The position numbers and the translations under genes were made by a program. Of a stretch of 64,000 bases of DNA, positions 1 through 7,472 are shown piece by piece. Each line of letters opens with the position of its first letter. Within the stretch, counting starts at the first letter, position 1. Source of the DNA: an uncultured Eubacterium sp. (GTDB taxonomy: Bacteria > Bacillota > Clostridia > Lachnospirales > Lachnospiraceae); contig CAKRGF010000005.1 in assembly GCA_934322085.1 (NCBI GenBank), forward strand, positions 1-64,000. Direction: 5' to 3'. The notes under the pieces are model-generated. The model ran no database searches. It had not been told where the DNA came from and saw only the letters and a list, made by a program, of their open reading frames with translations.

Positions 1-2
1 AA

Positions 3-41
3 CCACAGAAACCTGCTGTTAAGCCGTATCAATTATCATAG
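3..41 (+). CDS. possible C-terminal end of a gene entering from the left
   Basis: One forward frame is open from the window edge to a TAG at 39-41. It encodes a short Lys/Pro-containing tail (PQKPAVKPYQLS). A hairpin with a T-rich tract follows 38 nt later, which is the only reason to suspect a real gene end. A second forward frame is open for longer, to about 114, but its His/Arg-rich translation looks non-coding. Twelve residues are too few to name a product. Confidence 0.25.
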   Translation, partial: PQKPAVKPYQLS

Positions 42-78
42 AAGATCTGAATTTACAGAAAGAATTTCACACCGTCAC

Positions 79-115
79 AGAAGCGATGCCGGGAGGACAC
101 CGCTTCTTGTATTTT
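79..115 (+). terminator. probable intrinsic terminator
   Basis: The arms AGAAGCG (79-85) and CGCTTCT (101-107) pair perfectly over 7 bp, with a partly structured loop. They are followed by TGTATTTT on the plus strand. It would end a gene entering from the left edge. On the minus strand it lies just beyond the stop of the 121-585 gene, where its U-tract is poor. Confidence 0.55.
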
Positions 116-120
116 AGTCT

Positions 121-585
121 TTACTTAAGTTCTTTCAATCGTTCCTCCACAATCCCCTTTGTAACATCATCATTCATGATTTCAGAATTTTTTGACGTTT
201 CCGTCAGCAGTTGTTTCTCCTTTTTGGTATCACCGGTTTTTTCGTAGTACAAACGAAGCAGCATAAATCGGTTTGTCTGCCGAATAGAATTTAAATTCTT
301 ATCTGGCGGGAACAACTTATCGATGTCCGAAAGAATATGGTCGAATTTCCCGTTATTGATTGCGGTAGAAATGCGATAATATTCGGTGGACTCCTGTTTA
401 CTCAGATTTCCGTCGTCTGCTGGGAGAAGACAGGCGGCTGCAAACAGGGCTATTGTTAAAATGCCGACTCCCCATACAACGAAACGGAATGACTTTTTTG
501 TGTCCTTTTTTTTCTTGTGTCTAAACAAGTAAATAATTAAAAGAATAAGAAAAACAATAAATGATAAAAAACAATAAATCCACAT
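121..585 (-). CDS. small membrane protein of unknown function
   Basis: This is a 154-residue protein that I do not recognise. Two hydrophobic segments (about residues 2-20 and 35-53) are separated by a strongly basic linker (HKKKKDTKKS), which implies a short cytoplasmic hairpin. A soluble, charged, mostly helical C-terminal domain of about 100 residues follows and would lie outside the cell. That part resembles a helical-repeat or TPR-like fold, which is only an impression. The ATG at 585 has a good AAGGAGG nine bases upstream. It sits on the same strand as the Mor-like regulator and the kinase, so the three may form one signalling unit. Function is unknown. Confidence 0.7.
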   Translation of the reverse strand: MWIYCFLSFIVFLILLIIYLFRHKKKKDTKKSFRFVVWGVGILTIALFAAACLLPADDGNLSKQESTEYYRISTAINNGKFDHILSDIDKLFPPDKNLNSIRQTNRFMLLRLYYEKTGDTKKEKQLLTETSKNSEIMNDDVTKGIVEERLKELK

Positions 586-676
586 TATAAGTATCCTCCT
601 TAATTTGGTTAAATTCGTTTGTGAGTTTTTGGGTTAAATATGTTACTTAGGGGTGGTGGCATTTTTTTCACCCCCT

Positions 677-970
677 TCATTGTTTTTTTTTATCTGACAT
701 TAATTGTCTTAACCGACGCTCGGTATATCCGTATTTTTTTGCTAAATCGGAGAGCGACCGGGTGCCGAGCTGTCGTTCCACTTCTTTTACGACATATTGA
801 ACAGAATATAGACGCTGGGGAAGCGTGATTTGCTGACCGCGATAGTGCTTATGTAATAAAATCGTATTTTCAATTCCAATAATTTCGGCGATACACGCAT
901 AATCGCCGGCGAGATCACTTGGTTTGATTTTGCTTGCCTCATCAGATGGTGCTTCTGCTGCATATTCCAT
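677..970 (-). CDS. Mor-like helix-turn-helix transcription factor
   Basis: This 97-residue protein resembles the Mor/C family, first known as the phage Mu middle-operon activator. The N-terminal half (residues 20-55) has the family pattern of an acidic helix, then IAEIIGIENTILLHKHYRG, then a dimer-type strand. The C-terminal half (71-92) is a helix-turn-helix (SLSDLAKKYGYTERRLRQL). The start at 970 was chosen over the longer frame because AAGGAGG (977-983 on the complement) is correctly placed before it and the upstream codons have no such signal. Chromosomal Mor-like genes are widespread in Bacillota and are not proof of a prophage; no phage genes are seen nearby. Its target is unknown, possibly its own promoter or the neighbouring kinase region. 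Confidence 0.7.
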   Translation of the reverse strand: MEYAAEAPSDEASKIKPSDLAGDYACIAEIIGIENTILLHKHYRGQQITLPQRLYSVQYVVKEVERQLGTRSLSDLAKKYGYTERRLRQLMSDKKKQ

Positions 971-988
971 TTTTTTCCTCCTTATTAT

Positions 989-1033
989 CCCATGTAACAT
1001 AGAGTAGCACATTTGCATGAGCATTTACATGGG
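989..1033 (-). promoter_or_regulatory. 9-bp inverted repeat in the leader of the Mor-like gene
   Basis: CCCATGTAA (989-997) and TTACATGGG (1025-1033) are perfect complements separated by 27 nt, just upstream of the Shine-Dalgarno sequence. It may be an operator for a dimeric regulator or an mRNA hairpin near the ribosome site. No clear -10/-35 pair was identified. Confidence 0.4.
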
Positions 1034-1144
1034 AAGATTTCCTTGAAAAATACAACATAAATTTCCTTGCAAAGAACCATGTATTTTACAAGAATAAGGA
1101 TATGAAATTTTCCTTCGTCTGTGGTGTCCTGACAGTCGACTTTT

Positions 1145-1978
1145 TTAGGCAAGTGCCAAAAAGGCAAGCAGGGCAAAAAGATAGAGGCACACCGCCAGAA
1201 TCATTTTCCATAAGGTGGCACTGCGAAATCCCGGAATTTTTCGGAGAAAACGGATGTCAGCAGGAGTGTCTTCCGGTAAAACGGCATCAAGCTGTTTGTA
1301 AATCTGATGACAGTTTAAGTATCGTTTTTCGGCGGAAATCTGTGTGCATTTGGTTACAATTTTGCGTAGACGTCTGTCTTTTGGAAGCGCTTCTTTTGGC
1401 ATTTTTCCGGTTGCCATCTGGTTGATGAGTACACCGAGTGCGTAGATGTCGGTTCGTGCGTCGGATTGCGTAAATCCAAACTGCTCCGGTGCGGCGTAGC
1501 CGGGTGTTCCAAGAATCTGTGTGTCATTTGTCTGATTTTTCTTTACCTCGCGCAAAATTCCGGGGTCAACCAGATATGCTTTTTTCTCCTCGGAAATAAT
1601 AACATTGGCGGGGGTGACGTCACGGTGAATCATATTGTGCTTGTGAAGCCACTGCAACCCCTGGCATAAATCCATTGCATAACGGATTACTTCATTTTTT
1701 GAAAATGGACCTTGCAGATAAAGGTGTTCTTCCACGCTTTCGCCACGAATCCATTCTTCATTGATATAAAAGTGTTCCTCTTTTTCGTAGACGGAGTAAA
1801 TTGTAACAATGGCAGGAGAGGGGGATTGCTGCTGGTACTCATAGAACTGTTTTATGACCGGATACTGCTCCCGCGTAATTTCTTTTCGCACAAAGTAGAA
1901 ACCGTCCTGTTCCACAAGTTCGGTAAGGCGGTCCGGCGAGGTATTCAATTTTGCAAGAATTGTCTCTTTTGTTTCCAT
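1145..1978 (-). CDS. membrane-anchored Ser/Thr protein kinase (PknB-like, compact)
   Basis: This 277-residue protein is a eukaryotic-type kinase. The catalytic loop is HRDVTPANV, with Asp120 and Asn125. The magnesium motif reads DPG (Asp138) instead of DFG. The activation/APE region is GTPGYAAPEQ (157-166), and the helix F motif is RTDIYALG. The N-lobe is degenerate: no glycine-rich loop is visible, and Lys32 is the only obvious candidate ATP lysine. One C-terminal transmembrane helix (about 256-275) ends the protein, leaving almost nothing outside, so it has none of the PASTA sensor repeats of PrkC/PknB. ATG at 1978 has AGGGAG six bases upstream. No PP2C phosphatase gene is adjacent. Activity is likely because the catalytic Asp and metal ligands remain, but the substrate is unknown. 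Confidence 0.85.
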   Translation of the reverse strand: METKETILAKLNTSPDRLTELVEQDGFYFVRKEITREQYPVIKQFYEYQQQSPSPAIVTIYSVYEKEEHFYINEEWIRGESVEEHLYLQGPFSKNEVIRYAMDLCQGLQWLHKHNMIHRDVTPANVIISEEKKAYLVDPGILREVKKNQTNDTQILGTPGYAAPEQFGFTQSDARTDIYALGVLINQMATGKMPKEALPKDRRLRKIVTKCTQISAEKRYLNCHQIYKQLDAVLPEDTPADIRFLRKIPGFRSATLWKMILAVCLYLFALLAFLALA

Positions 1979-2120
1979 AAAAAACTCCCTATTGTCGTAT
2001 TTGTATTATTTTATTCAGCTCTTGTATTATCTCATAATTTGCAGGAAAACGTCAATCAATGGTTGCAAAAATCGGGTGCAAATGGTTTAATTAGTTCAGA
2101 TGATAAATGAGGTGTGTGAA

Positions 2121-3311
2121 ATGAAAAATAATTATAAAATGACAATGTATGCCTGCTTTATTGGTTATATCGTGCAAGCGGTGGTGAATAGCTTTGTTCC
2201 GCTTTTATTTGTGACCTTTCAGACGGAGTATCATATTCCACTGACACAAATTACGCTGTTAATCACGGTGAATTTCGTGATTCAATTAGTGGTTGATCTA
2301 TTGTCAGCCGGTTTTGTTGACAAAATCGGATATCGGGCATCAGCTATTATTGCGCACGCTTGTGCAGGAACCGGTATATTTCTTCTTACGATTTTGCCGG
2401 AATTGTTTTCAAATCCATTTTACGGCATTTTGCTTGCCGTTATGGTTTATGCCATCGGTGGCGGTTTGATTGAAGTTTTGATTAGTCCGATTCTTGAGGC
2501 GTGTCCGACAGATAATAAAGAATCAGCCATGAGTTTACTACATTCGTTTTATTGCTGGGGATGTACCGGTGTTGTTTTGTTGTCCACACTGTTTTTTGCT
2601 TTGTTTGGAACATCGCATTGGAAGATTCTTGCCCTTATCTGGGTGTTTTTGCCGGCAGCTAATTTGATTTTGTTTACGAAAGTTCCTATTTACAGCCTTC
2701 ATGAAGAAGGAGAGAGTGGGATGTCAATTTCTGAACTGTTTCGAGTAAAGTTGTTTTGGCTTTTGATGGCGATGATGCTCTGCGCCGGTGCATCGGAACA
2801 GGCAGTGAGCCAGTGGGCATCTACATTTGCTGAAAAAGGCCTTCATATCCAGAAGACAGTGGGGGATTTGGTCGGACCGATGATGTTTTCTGTTTTGATG
2901 GGATTGTCGCGTTTGATTTATGGAAAATACGGTGAAAAACTTAATTTAGACCGTTTTATGAAAGGAAGCTGTGTACTGTGCGTTGCTTCGTATTTGTGCA
3001 TTTCCCTTGTGCCGGTTTCGATAGTTGGACTGATTGGTTGTGCGATCTGTGGATTTTCTGTGGGAATTATGTGGCCGGGGACTTTCAGCAAGGCATCGGC
3101 AGCCATAAAAAGAGGCGGGACGGTCCTGTTTGCAATGCTTGCACTTGCCGGAGACTTAGGATGCTCCGGAGGACCGACCCTCGTTGGATTTGTTTCCAGT
3201 GCGTTTTCTGGTAATCTGCGCCTGGGAATATTAACTGCTATTGTTTTTCCGGTATTATTATTTGCCGGATTATGTACTTTTTCACGGTTAGTCGTTAAAA
3301 ATGTTGATTAA
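2121..3311 (+). CDS. major facilitator superfamily transporter
   Basis: This 396-residue integral membrane protein has about 12 hydrophobic segments and the MFS loop signature between helices 2 and 3 (DLLSAGFVDKIGYR). It has the general look of FucP-like sugar or proton symporters. The substrate cannot be told. The start at 2121 is preferred over 2100 because GAGGTG lies eight bases before it. It is divergent from the kinase. Its last 24 bp overlap, tail to tail, the end of the PocR-domain gene on the other strand, so the two transcripts must be antisense at their 3' ends unless termination lies inside the coding regions. Confidence 0.85.
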   Translation: MKNNYKMTMYACFIGYIVQAVVNSFVPLLFVTFQTEYHIPLTQITLLITVNFVIQLVVDLLSAGFVDKIGYRASAIIAHACAGTGIFLLTILPELFSNPFYGILLAVMVYAIGGGLIEVLISPILEACPTDNKESAMSLLHSFYCWGCTGVVLLSTLFFALFGTSHWKILALIWVFLPAANLILFTKVPIYSLHEEGESGMSISELFRVKLFWLLMAMMLCAGASEQAVSQWASTFAEKGLHIQKTVGDLVGPMMFSVLMGLSRLIYGKYGEKLNLDRFMKGSCVLCVASYLCISLVPVSIVGLIGCAICGFSVGIMWPGTFSKASAAIKRGGTVLFAMLALAGDLGCSGGPTLVGFVSSAFSGNLRLGILTAIVFPVLLFAGLCTFSRLVVKNVD

Positions 3312-4070
3312 CTCAGAGAATGTGTCTGTGATTCCCTGAACGGATTCTTCAATGTTATTGTAAATGGCAGCGGACTGTTCGGCTAAATCCTGCATGCTGT
3401 TTGCAACAACGGCAAATCCGGCACCGGCTTCACCATTTCTGGCAGCTTCAATACTTGCATTCAGAGAAAGCATACGCTGTTTACTGGAAATTGCTTTCAA
3501 CTGGCTGGTGTCCTTGTTAATGACATCGACAAAGGAGGCTGACTCCTGCGTTTTTTCCTGCAATGCATGAAGCATGGAAGCATTTGTGTATTTGTAGTAT
3601 TCCAGATTGACTAACTGGTTTACAATTAATTCCAAAAGATTGGCGGCAGCTCGGATTTTTTCCTCAGAACTGATTGTCACTTTATTAAGTGCGGCGATAT
3701 ACTCGTCCTCATCAATGCCAAGTTCTTTGGCTGTTTTGCGGAAAGATTCTTCATCCGGGGCTTCCGGAAGAATCTGTCCTCCGATAATTGCGCCCACTTT
3801 TTCATCGCCTACTTTAATATCGACTGAGAAGTCCATAAGTCCTGCATGGCAGAAGTAAGTTCCACTGCCTTCGTTATCACATTTGACACAACGGCGGTTT
3901 CCTTCTTTTGAACCACGTGTGTACTTCATGCAGAACTCAGTAAAATTGCTGCCTTCTGTTAAATATTCCCCGTCGGTTCCGACAGCAATTGCAGCAAGGC
4001 CGGTAGCGTCGGAAAAATTGTCCTGAATTTTTTGCAGTTTGGATATGTCCATAAATTCTTTAAGTTCCAT
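3288..4070 (-). CDS. soluble PocR sensory domain plus truncated chemoreceptor signalling tip
   Basis: This is a 260-residue cytoplasmic protein. Residues 5-150 form a PocR-type ligand-sensing domain with four cysteines (47, 61, 64 and 74, including CVKC and CHAG), suitable for metal or redox sensing. Residues 185-255 match the hairpin tip of methyl-accepting chemotaxis proteins, including the diagnostic run EAARNGEAGAGFAVVA, but without the long coiled-coil and methylation helices. There is no membrane segment. The start at 4070 follows AAGGGA at good spacing. The tip normally contacts CheA/CheW, so it may be a mini-receptor feeding the chemotaxis array. The only other chemotaxis gene in the window is cheR at 52.0 kb. 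The ligand is unknown. Confidence 0.8.
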   Translation of the reverse strand: MELKEFMDISKLQKIQDNFSDATGLAAIAVGTDGEYLTEGSNFTEFCMKYTRGSKEGNRRCVKCDNEGSGTYFCHAGLMDFSVDIKVGDEKVGAIIGGQILPEAPDEESFRKTAKELGIDEDEYIAALNKVTISSEEKIRAAANLLELIVNQLVNLEYYKYTNASMLHALQEKTQESASFVDVINKDTSQLKAISSKQRMLSLNASIEAARNGEAGAGFAVVANSMQDLAEQSAAIYNNIEESVQGITDTFSELINIFND

Positions 4071-4178
4071 AAAAACCATTCCCTTCATTTGATTGCTTTA
4101 GAAATTATATATATTTTACCACAAAAATTGTATTTCCGCAAAGTATATGATAAAAATGTAAAAAAAAATTTCTAACTA

Positions 4179-4207
4179 TAGACTATTTGTTATTTGTGTA
4201 ATATAAT
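4179..4207 (+). promoter_or_regulatory. possible promoter of the HTH-aminopeptidase operon
   Basis: TATAAT at 4202-4207 has TAGACT (4179-4184) 17 bp upstream, a moderate -35. It is the best candidate for the HTH gene starting at 4248. Confidence 0.45.
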
Positions 4208-4247
4208 TTGTTTGTTAAATTGTGGAAGATTTGGGGAGAATACCAAG

Positions 4248-4682
4248 GTGAAATCGAAGAAATCGACAGGAGAACTGTTACATGAAATCGCGACGACGAA
4301 ACAGGATTTTGAGTCGTTTGCCAATGAAAATAAGGATGAGTTTGACGAGTTTGACAGCAGAGACTATTTGAATCGTCTTTTGGTTACGAAAAATTTACAG
4401 CCCACGGATATTATCAGGCGGAGTGGTTTGGAACGCTCTTATGTGTACCATATTTTAAATGGTGAGCGGAAAAATCCGTCGCAGGGCAAAGTGATAGCAC
4501 TCTGCATTGCATTTGAGCTTACCGTGGAGCAGACGCAGAGGCTGCTTCGGTCATGGAAACTGCCGGTTCTGTATCCGCGTAATCAGCGGGACAGCATTAT
4601 TTTATATGGAATCAGCAGAAAAATGAGCGTAATGGAAATTAATGAGCATTTGCTGAATTTGAATTTTGAATTATTGGAATAA
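4248..4682 (+). CDS. XRE-like helix-turn-helix protein
   Basis: This 144-residue protein has an acidic N-terminus and a Cro/C1-type DNA-binding region at about residues 39-103, with recognition-helix text LERSYVYHILNGERKNP. A short C-terminal tail follows. The start is uncertain. GTG at 4248 has GGGGAG upstream and begins a lysine-rich typical N-terminus; the ATG at 4194 would add an odd cysteine-rich leader lacking a ribosome site. The gene ends 14 bp before the M29 peptidase gene and is almost certainly cotranscribed with it, so autoregulation or control of that gene is plausible. Confidence 0.75.
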   Translation: MKSKKSTGELLHEIATTKQDFESFANENKDEFDEFDSRDYLNRLLVTKNLQPTDIIRRSGLERSYVYHILNGERKNPSQGKVIALCIAFELTVEQTQRLLRSWKLPVLYPRNQRDSIILYGISRKMSVMEINEHLLNLNFELLE

Positions 4683-4696
4683 AGGAGAATAAAAAG

Positions 4697-6676
4697 ATGG
4701 AGCGATACGAACTTGCAAAAAATCGTATTATGGAACTGGAGACGGAGATTGACGGCGCATTTGGCGATTATATCAGAGAAGCGGCACATTTATTTGTGAC
4801 GATTTTTCATGTAATGGATGGTACAGAATACGCAAAACAGCGAAAAGAATGGACAGAGAATCTTTACGAAGAAATAGCGGGGGATAATTATGAAACTTCG
4901 TACGCAAATCCGGCATATTGTGTTAAGAAATTCGGCGAAAAGACCGGACAGTATCTGTGTTGGTTTTATGCCAGATTCCGCGATAGTATTGTCGCGGCAT
5001 TTGAAGGGGACGAAGAAGAAGTAACAAGATGTATGGAGTTGTTTTTGCAGGTGGTTTCGGTATTATCTTTAGAGGAGGAAACCGAGCGTTATCTGAAAGA
5101 GACGATTTACTACGATGTTCATGATTATGCTGAGGACCGCATTGAGAAAAACATTCACGATTTGCTTTGCCCGGAAGAAACGCTGATTTACAATATTGTG
5201 ATGAAGAGTGATTTTTCAAATACCGATTATTTGTACAGCTATGGGGAATACATTACGGAAAATGAAATTCGGATGGCAGAGTTTTTAGGAAAAATGTCAA
5301 TTGAAAAACTTTCAGCCATGGCGTCAACTTATACGGAAGGCTACCGCAAGGGCTTTGAAATTGCGGGCATTGATTTGGCAAAGAAAAAGACCGTGCAGAT
5401 TCGCTATCACATTGGATTTGAGCCGATGGTAAGACAGGCGGTTTTACAGTTTGAGAAAATGGGATTAAAGCCGGTATTTACAAGAAAAACAAATACGCAG
5501 GCGGTTGGTGTTGTCAGCACATCGCCGAATAAACAGTACCAGTATGACCATCGTTTTGATGATGCTTTATATCTGAATCATGCATTGGTGCAGGAAAAAT
5601 TAAAAATATCTGAAAAAGTATTTGAATCGTATCGGGAAGAGGCTTCTTTGTATGCAGGACCGGCGGTGATTGAAGTGTTTGGAGAGAAGTTATTTTCCCC
5701 ACAAGTGAAAAAGGAAAGTCCGGCGTATAAAAAAGAACAGGAGGAACTTTCGGTTTCTTACCGCAGAGATTATTCTTTACTGCAAAACCGGTATATTCCT
5801 CAAGACTCTTACAGTTTCACTATTATTGCCTATCCGATTCCGGAAATTGGTGAGAATTTTGAAGAAATATTTGAGGAAACGGTAAAGGTTAATACACTGG
5901 ACATGGAAGAGTATAAACAGATTCAGCAGCGCTTAATTGATGCACTGGATTTGGGTGAAAAGGTTCACGTGACAGGACGAGGTAAGAATCATACCGATAT
6001 TTGGATTCAGCTGCATGAATTGACGGAGCCTGCGAAACAGACAAATTTTGAAAATTGTCTGGCAGATGTGAATATTCCGGTTGGTGAGGTGTTTACTTCT
6101 CCGAAGCTTACGGGGACGAACGGAGTGCTTCATGTAACACAGGTTTATTTAAATGAACTGCGCTATGAAAATCTGGAATTTTCCTTTACGGATGGTATGG
6201 TTACCTCTTATTCCTGTTCCAATTATGAAAAGGAAGAGGAAGGAAGAAAATATATCAAGGAAAACATTCTTCATAACCGTGAAACACTGCCAATTGGCGA
6301 GTTCGCCATTGGTACGAATACGACAGCCTATGTGATGGGAAGAAAGTTTGGCATTGAGGCAAAACTGCCGATTTTGATTGCAGAAAAGACAGGACCGCAT
6401 TTTGCTCTTGGTGATACCTGTTATTCTATGAGTGAAGATGTGATTTTGCACAACCCGGATGGGAAAGAAATTATTGCAAAAGAAAATGAATGCTCGGCTC
6501 TCAGAAATACGGATATTTCCAAGGCATATTTTAACTGTCACACAGATGTTACGATTCCGTATGATGAACTTGGTGATATAATTGTCTTTACAAAAACGGG
6601 TGAAACCGTTACACTGATAAAGAATGGACGGTTTGTCCTTCCGGGAACAGAACGTCTGAATGAAGTTTTAGATTAA
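4697..6676 (+). CDS. M29-family metalloaminopeptidase with a long N-terminal extension
   Basis: This is a 659-residue protein. The C-terminal part (about 400-659) carries the thermophilic aminopeptidase (M29, AmpS/AmpT) signatures: GEVFTSP (Glu464), GEFAIGTNT (Glu535), EKTGPHFALGD (His568, with Tyr576 nearby) and HTD (His615, Asp617). Together these match the dinuclear metal ligands of the family, so it is expected to release N-terminal residues from peptides in the cytoplasm. Classical members are about 400 residues; the extra N-terminal 200-250 residues are helical, acidic and unrecognised. ATG at 4697 follows AAAGGAG. It is paired with the HTH gene upstream and with purE 28 bp downstream. 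Confidence 0.8.
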   Translation: MERYELAKNRIMELETEIDGAFGDYIREAAHLFVTIFHVMDGTEYAKQRKEWTENLYEEIAGDNYETSYANPAYCVKKFGEKTGQYLCWFYARFRDSIVAAFEGDEEEVTRCMELFLQVVSVLSLEEETERYLKETIYYDVHDYAEDRIEKNIHDLLCPEETLIYNIVMKSDFSNTDYLYSYGEYITENEIRMAEFLGKMSIEKLSAMASTYTEGYRKGFEIAGIDLAKKKTVQIRYHIGFEPMVRQAVLQFEKMGLKPVFTRKTNTQAVGVVSTSPNKQYQYDHRFDDALYLNHALVQEKLKISEKVFESYREEASLYAGPAVIEVFGEKLFSPQVKKESPAYKKEQEELSVSYRRDYSLLQNRYIPQDSYSFTIIAYPIPEIGENFEEIFEETVKVNTLDMEEYKQIQQRLIDALDLGEKVHVTGRGKNHTDIWIQLHELTEPAKQTNFENCLADVNIPVGEVFTSPKLTGTNGVLHVTQVYLNELRYENLEFSFTDGMVTSYSCSNYEKEEEGRKYIKENILHNRETLPIGEFAIGTNTTAYVMGRKFGIEAKLPILIAEKTGPHFALGDTCYSMSEDVILHNPDGKEIIAKENECSALRNTDISKAYFNCHTDVTIPYDELGDIIVFTKTGETVTLIKNGRFVLPGTERLNEVLD

Positions 6677-6704
6677 TATTAATGAATGCAGGAGGAATTG
6701 CAAG

Positions 6705-7217
6705 ATGGCAAAAGTAGGTATCTTAATGGGAAGTGATTCAGATCTTCCAGTTATGAAAAAAGCAGCAGATATGCTTGAAAAGTTTGGAATTGAATATGAG
6801 ATGACGATTATTTCAGCTCACCGTATGCCGGATGTGTTTGTTGACTATGCAACAAAAGCAGAAGAACGTGGTGTTGAAGTGATTATCGCAGGAGCCGGTG
6901 GTGCTGCTCATCTTCCAGGTATGTGTGCGGCGTTGTTTGACCTTCCGGTTATTGGTATTCCAATTCATACAAAGAGCCTTGGCGGAGTCGACAGTTTGTA
7001 TTCGATTGTACAGATGCCATCCGGTATTCCTGTTGCGACTGTCGCTATTGATGGAGCAGCAAATGCCGCTATTTTAGCAGCTAAAATGCTTTCGATTTCC
7101 GATAAAGATTTGCGTGCTAAGTTAAAAGATTATAAGAAAGAAATGAAAGACGGCGTTATGGCAAAGGCAGAGAAACTGGATAAGCTTGGTCATGACAAAT
7201 ATATTGAGCAGATGTAA
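6705..7217 (+). CDS. purE: 5-(carboxyamino)imidazole ribonucleotide mutase
   Basis: This 170-residue class I PurE converts N5-carboxyaminoimidazole ribonucleotide to 4-carboxy-AIR in purine synthesis. The sequence shows the N-terminal GSDSDLPVMKKA loop that binds the ribonucleotide phosphate, and SAHRMPD with the catalytic histidine. Later GAGGAAHLPGM is the glycine-rich active-site segment. The length is normal for a bacterial PurE. GGAGGAATT precedes the ATG. The partner PurK is not in the window. It follows the M29 peptidase by 28 bp, so it may be read through from that promoter, and terminators follow at once. Confidence 0.95.
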   Translation: MAKVGILMGSDSDLPVMKKAADMLEKFGIEYEMTIISAHRMPDVFVDYATKAEERGVEVIIAGAGGAAHLPGMCAALFDLPVIGIPIHTKSLGGVDSLYSIVQMPSGIPVATVAIDGAANAAILAAKMLSISDKDLRAKLKDYKKEMKDGVMAKAEKLDKLGHDKYIEQM

Positions 7218-7246
7218 GGGAGAAATTAACAAAAGTAAGAAAGTTG

Positions 7247-7286
7247 AAGCCGCCCTGATCCTGAGAAAACTGAGCGGCTTTTCTAA
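7247..7286 (+). terminator. terminator after purE
   Basis: AAGCCGC (7247-7253) pairs with GCGGCTT (7274-7280), followed by TTCT. It lies 30 nt past the purE stop. Confidence 0.7.
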
Positions 7287-7305
7287 ATCTTAACATTTGT
7301 ATCGG

Positions 7306-7336
7306 GCCAACCGTCACTATCGGTGGCATCTTTTCT
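7306..7336 (+). terminator. second hairpin after purE, possible backup terminator
   Basis: GCCAACCG (7306-7313) pairs with CGGTGGC (7321-7327) with one bulge, and ATCTTTTCT follows. It lies in a 255-nt gene-free gap that otherwise holds only three hairpins. Confidence 0.5.
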
Positions 7337-7395
7337 ATTTATAATATAACATTTCTTTAGTTCTATAGTTCTATTTCAAGAGAAAATAGAAAAAT

Positions 7396-7462
7396 AAAGG
7401 AATCAATTTGTGGGAGACTATAACGCGAAGCGTTATCCCGTCTCTCACAAATTGATTCCTTT
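7396..7462 (-). terminator. long two-part hairpin ending dacF; copy 1 of a repeated core
   Basis: The outer arms of 23 nt (7396-7418 and 7440-7462) pair with one mismatch. Nested inside is ATAACGC-GAA-GCGTTAT (7420-7436). On the minus strand it starts 11 nt after the dacF stop and is followed by a U-rich run, so it works best as the dacF terminator, but it would also stop plus-strand readthrough from purE. Read on the minus strand, the core GGATAACGCTTCGCGTTAT followed by AGTCTC is the same as in the hairpin after metE (11137-11198). Confidence 0.85.
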
Positions 7463-7472
7463 GGTCTTTGTA

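Noticed and set aside
650..676. GGGGTG/CACCCC hairpin after the Mor-like gene as a terminator
   Set aside because: On the minus strand no U-tract follows. The T-run lies on the plus strand, inside the coding region of the opposite gene.
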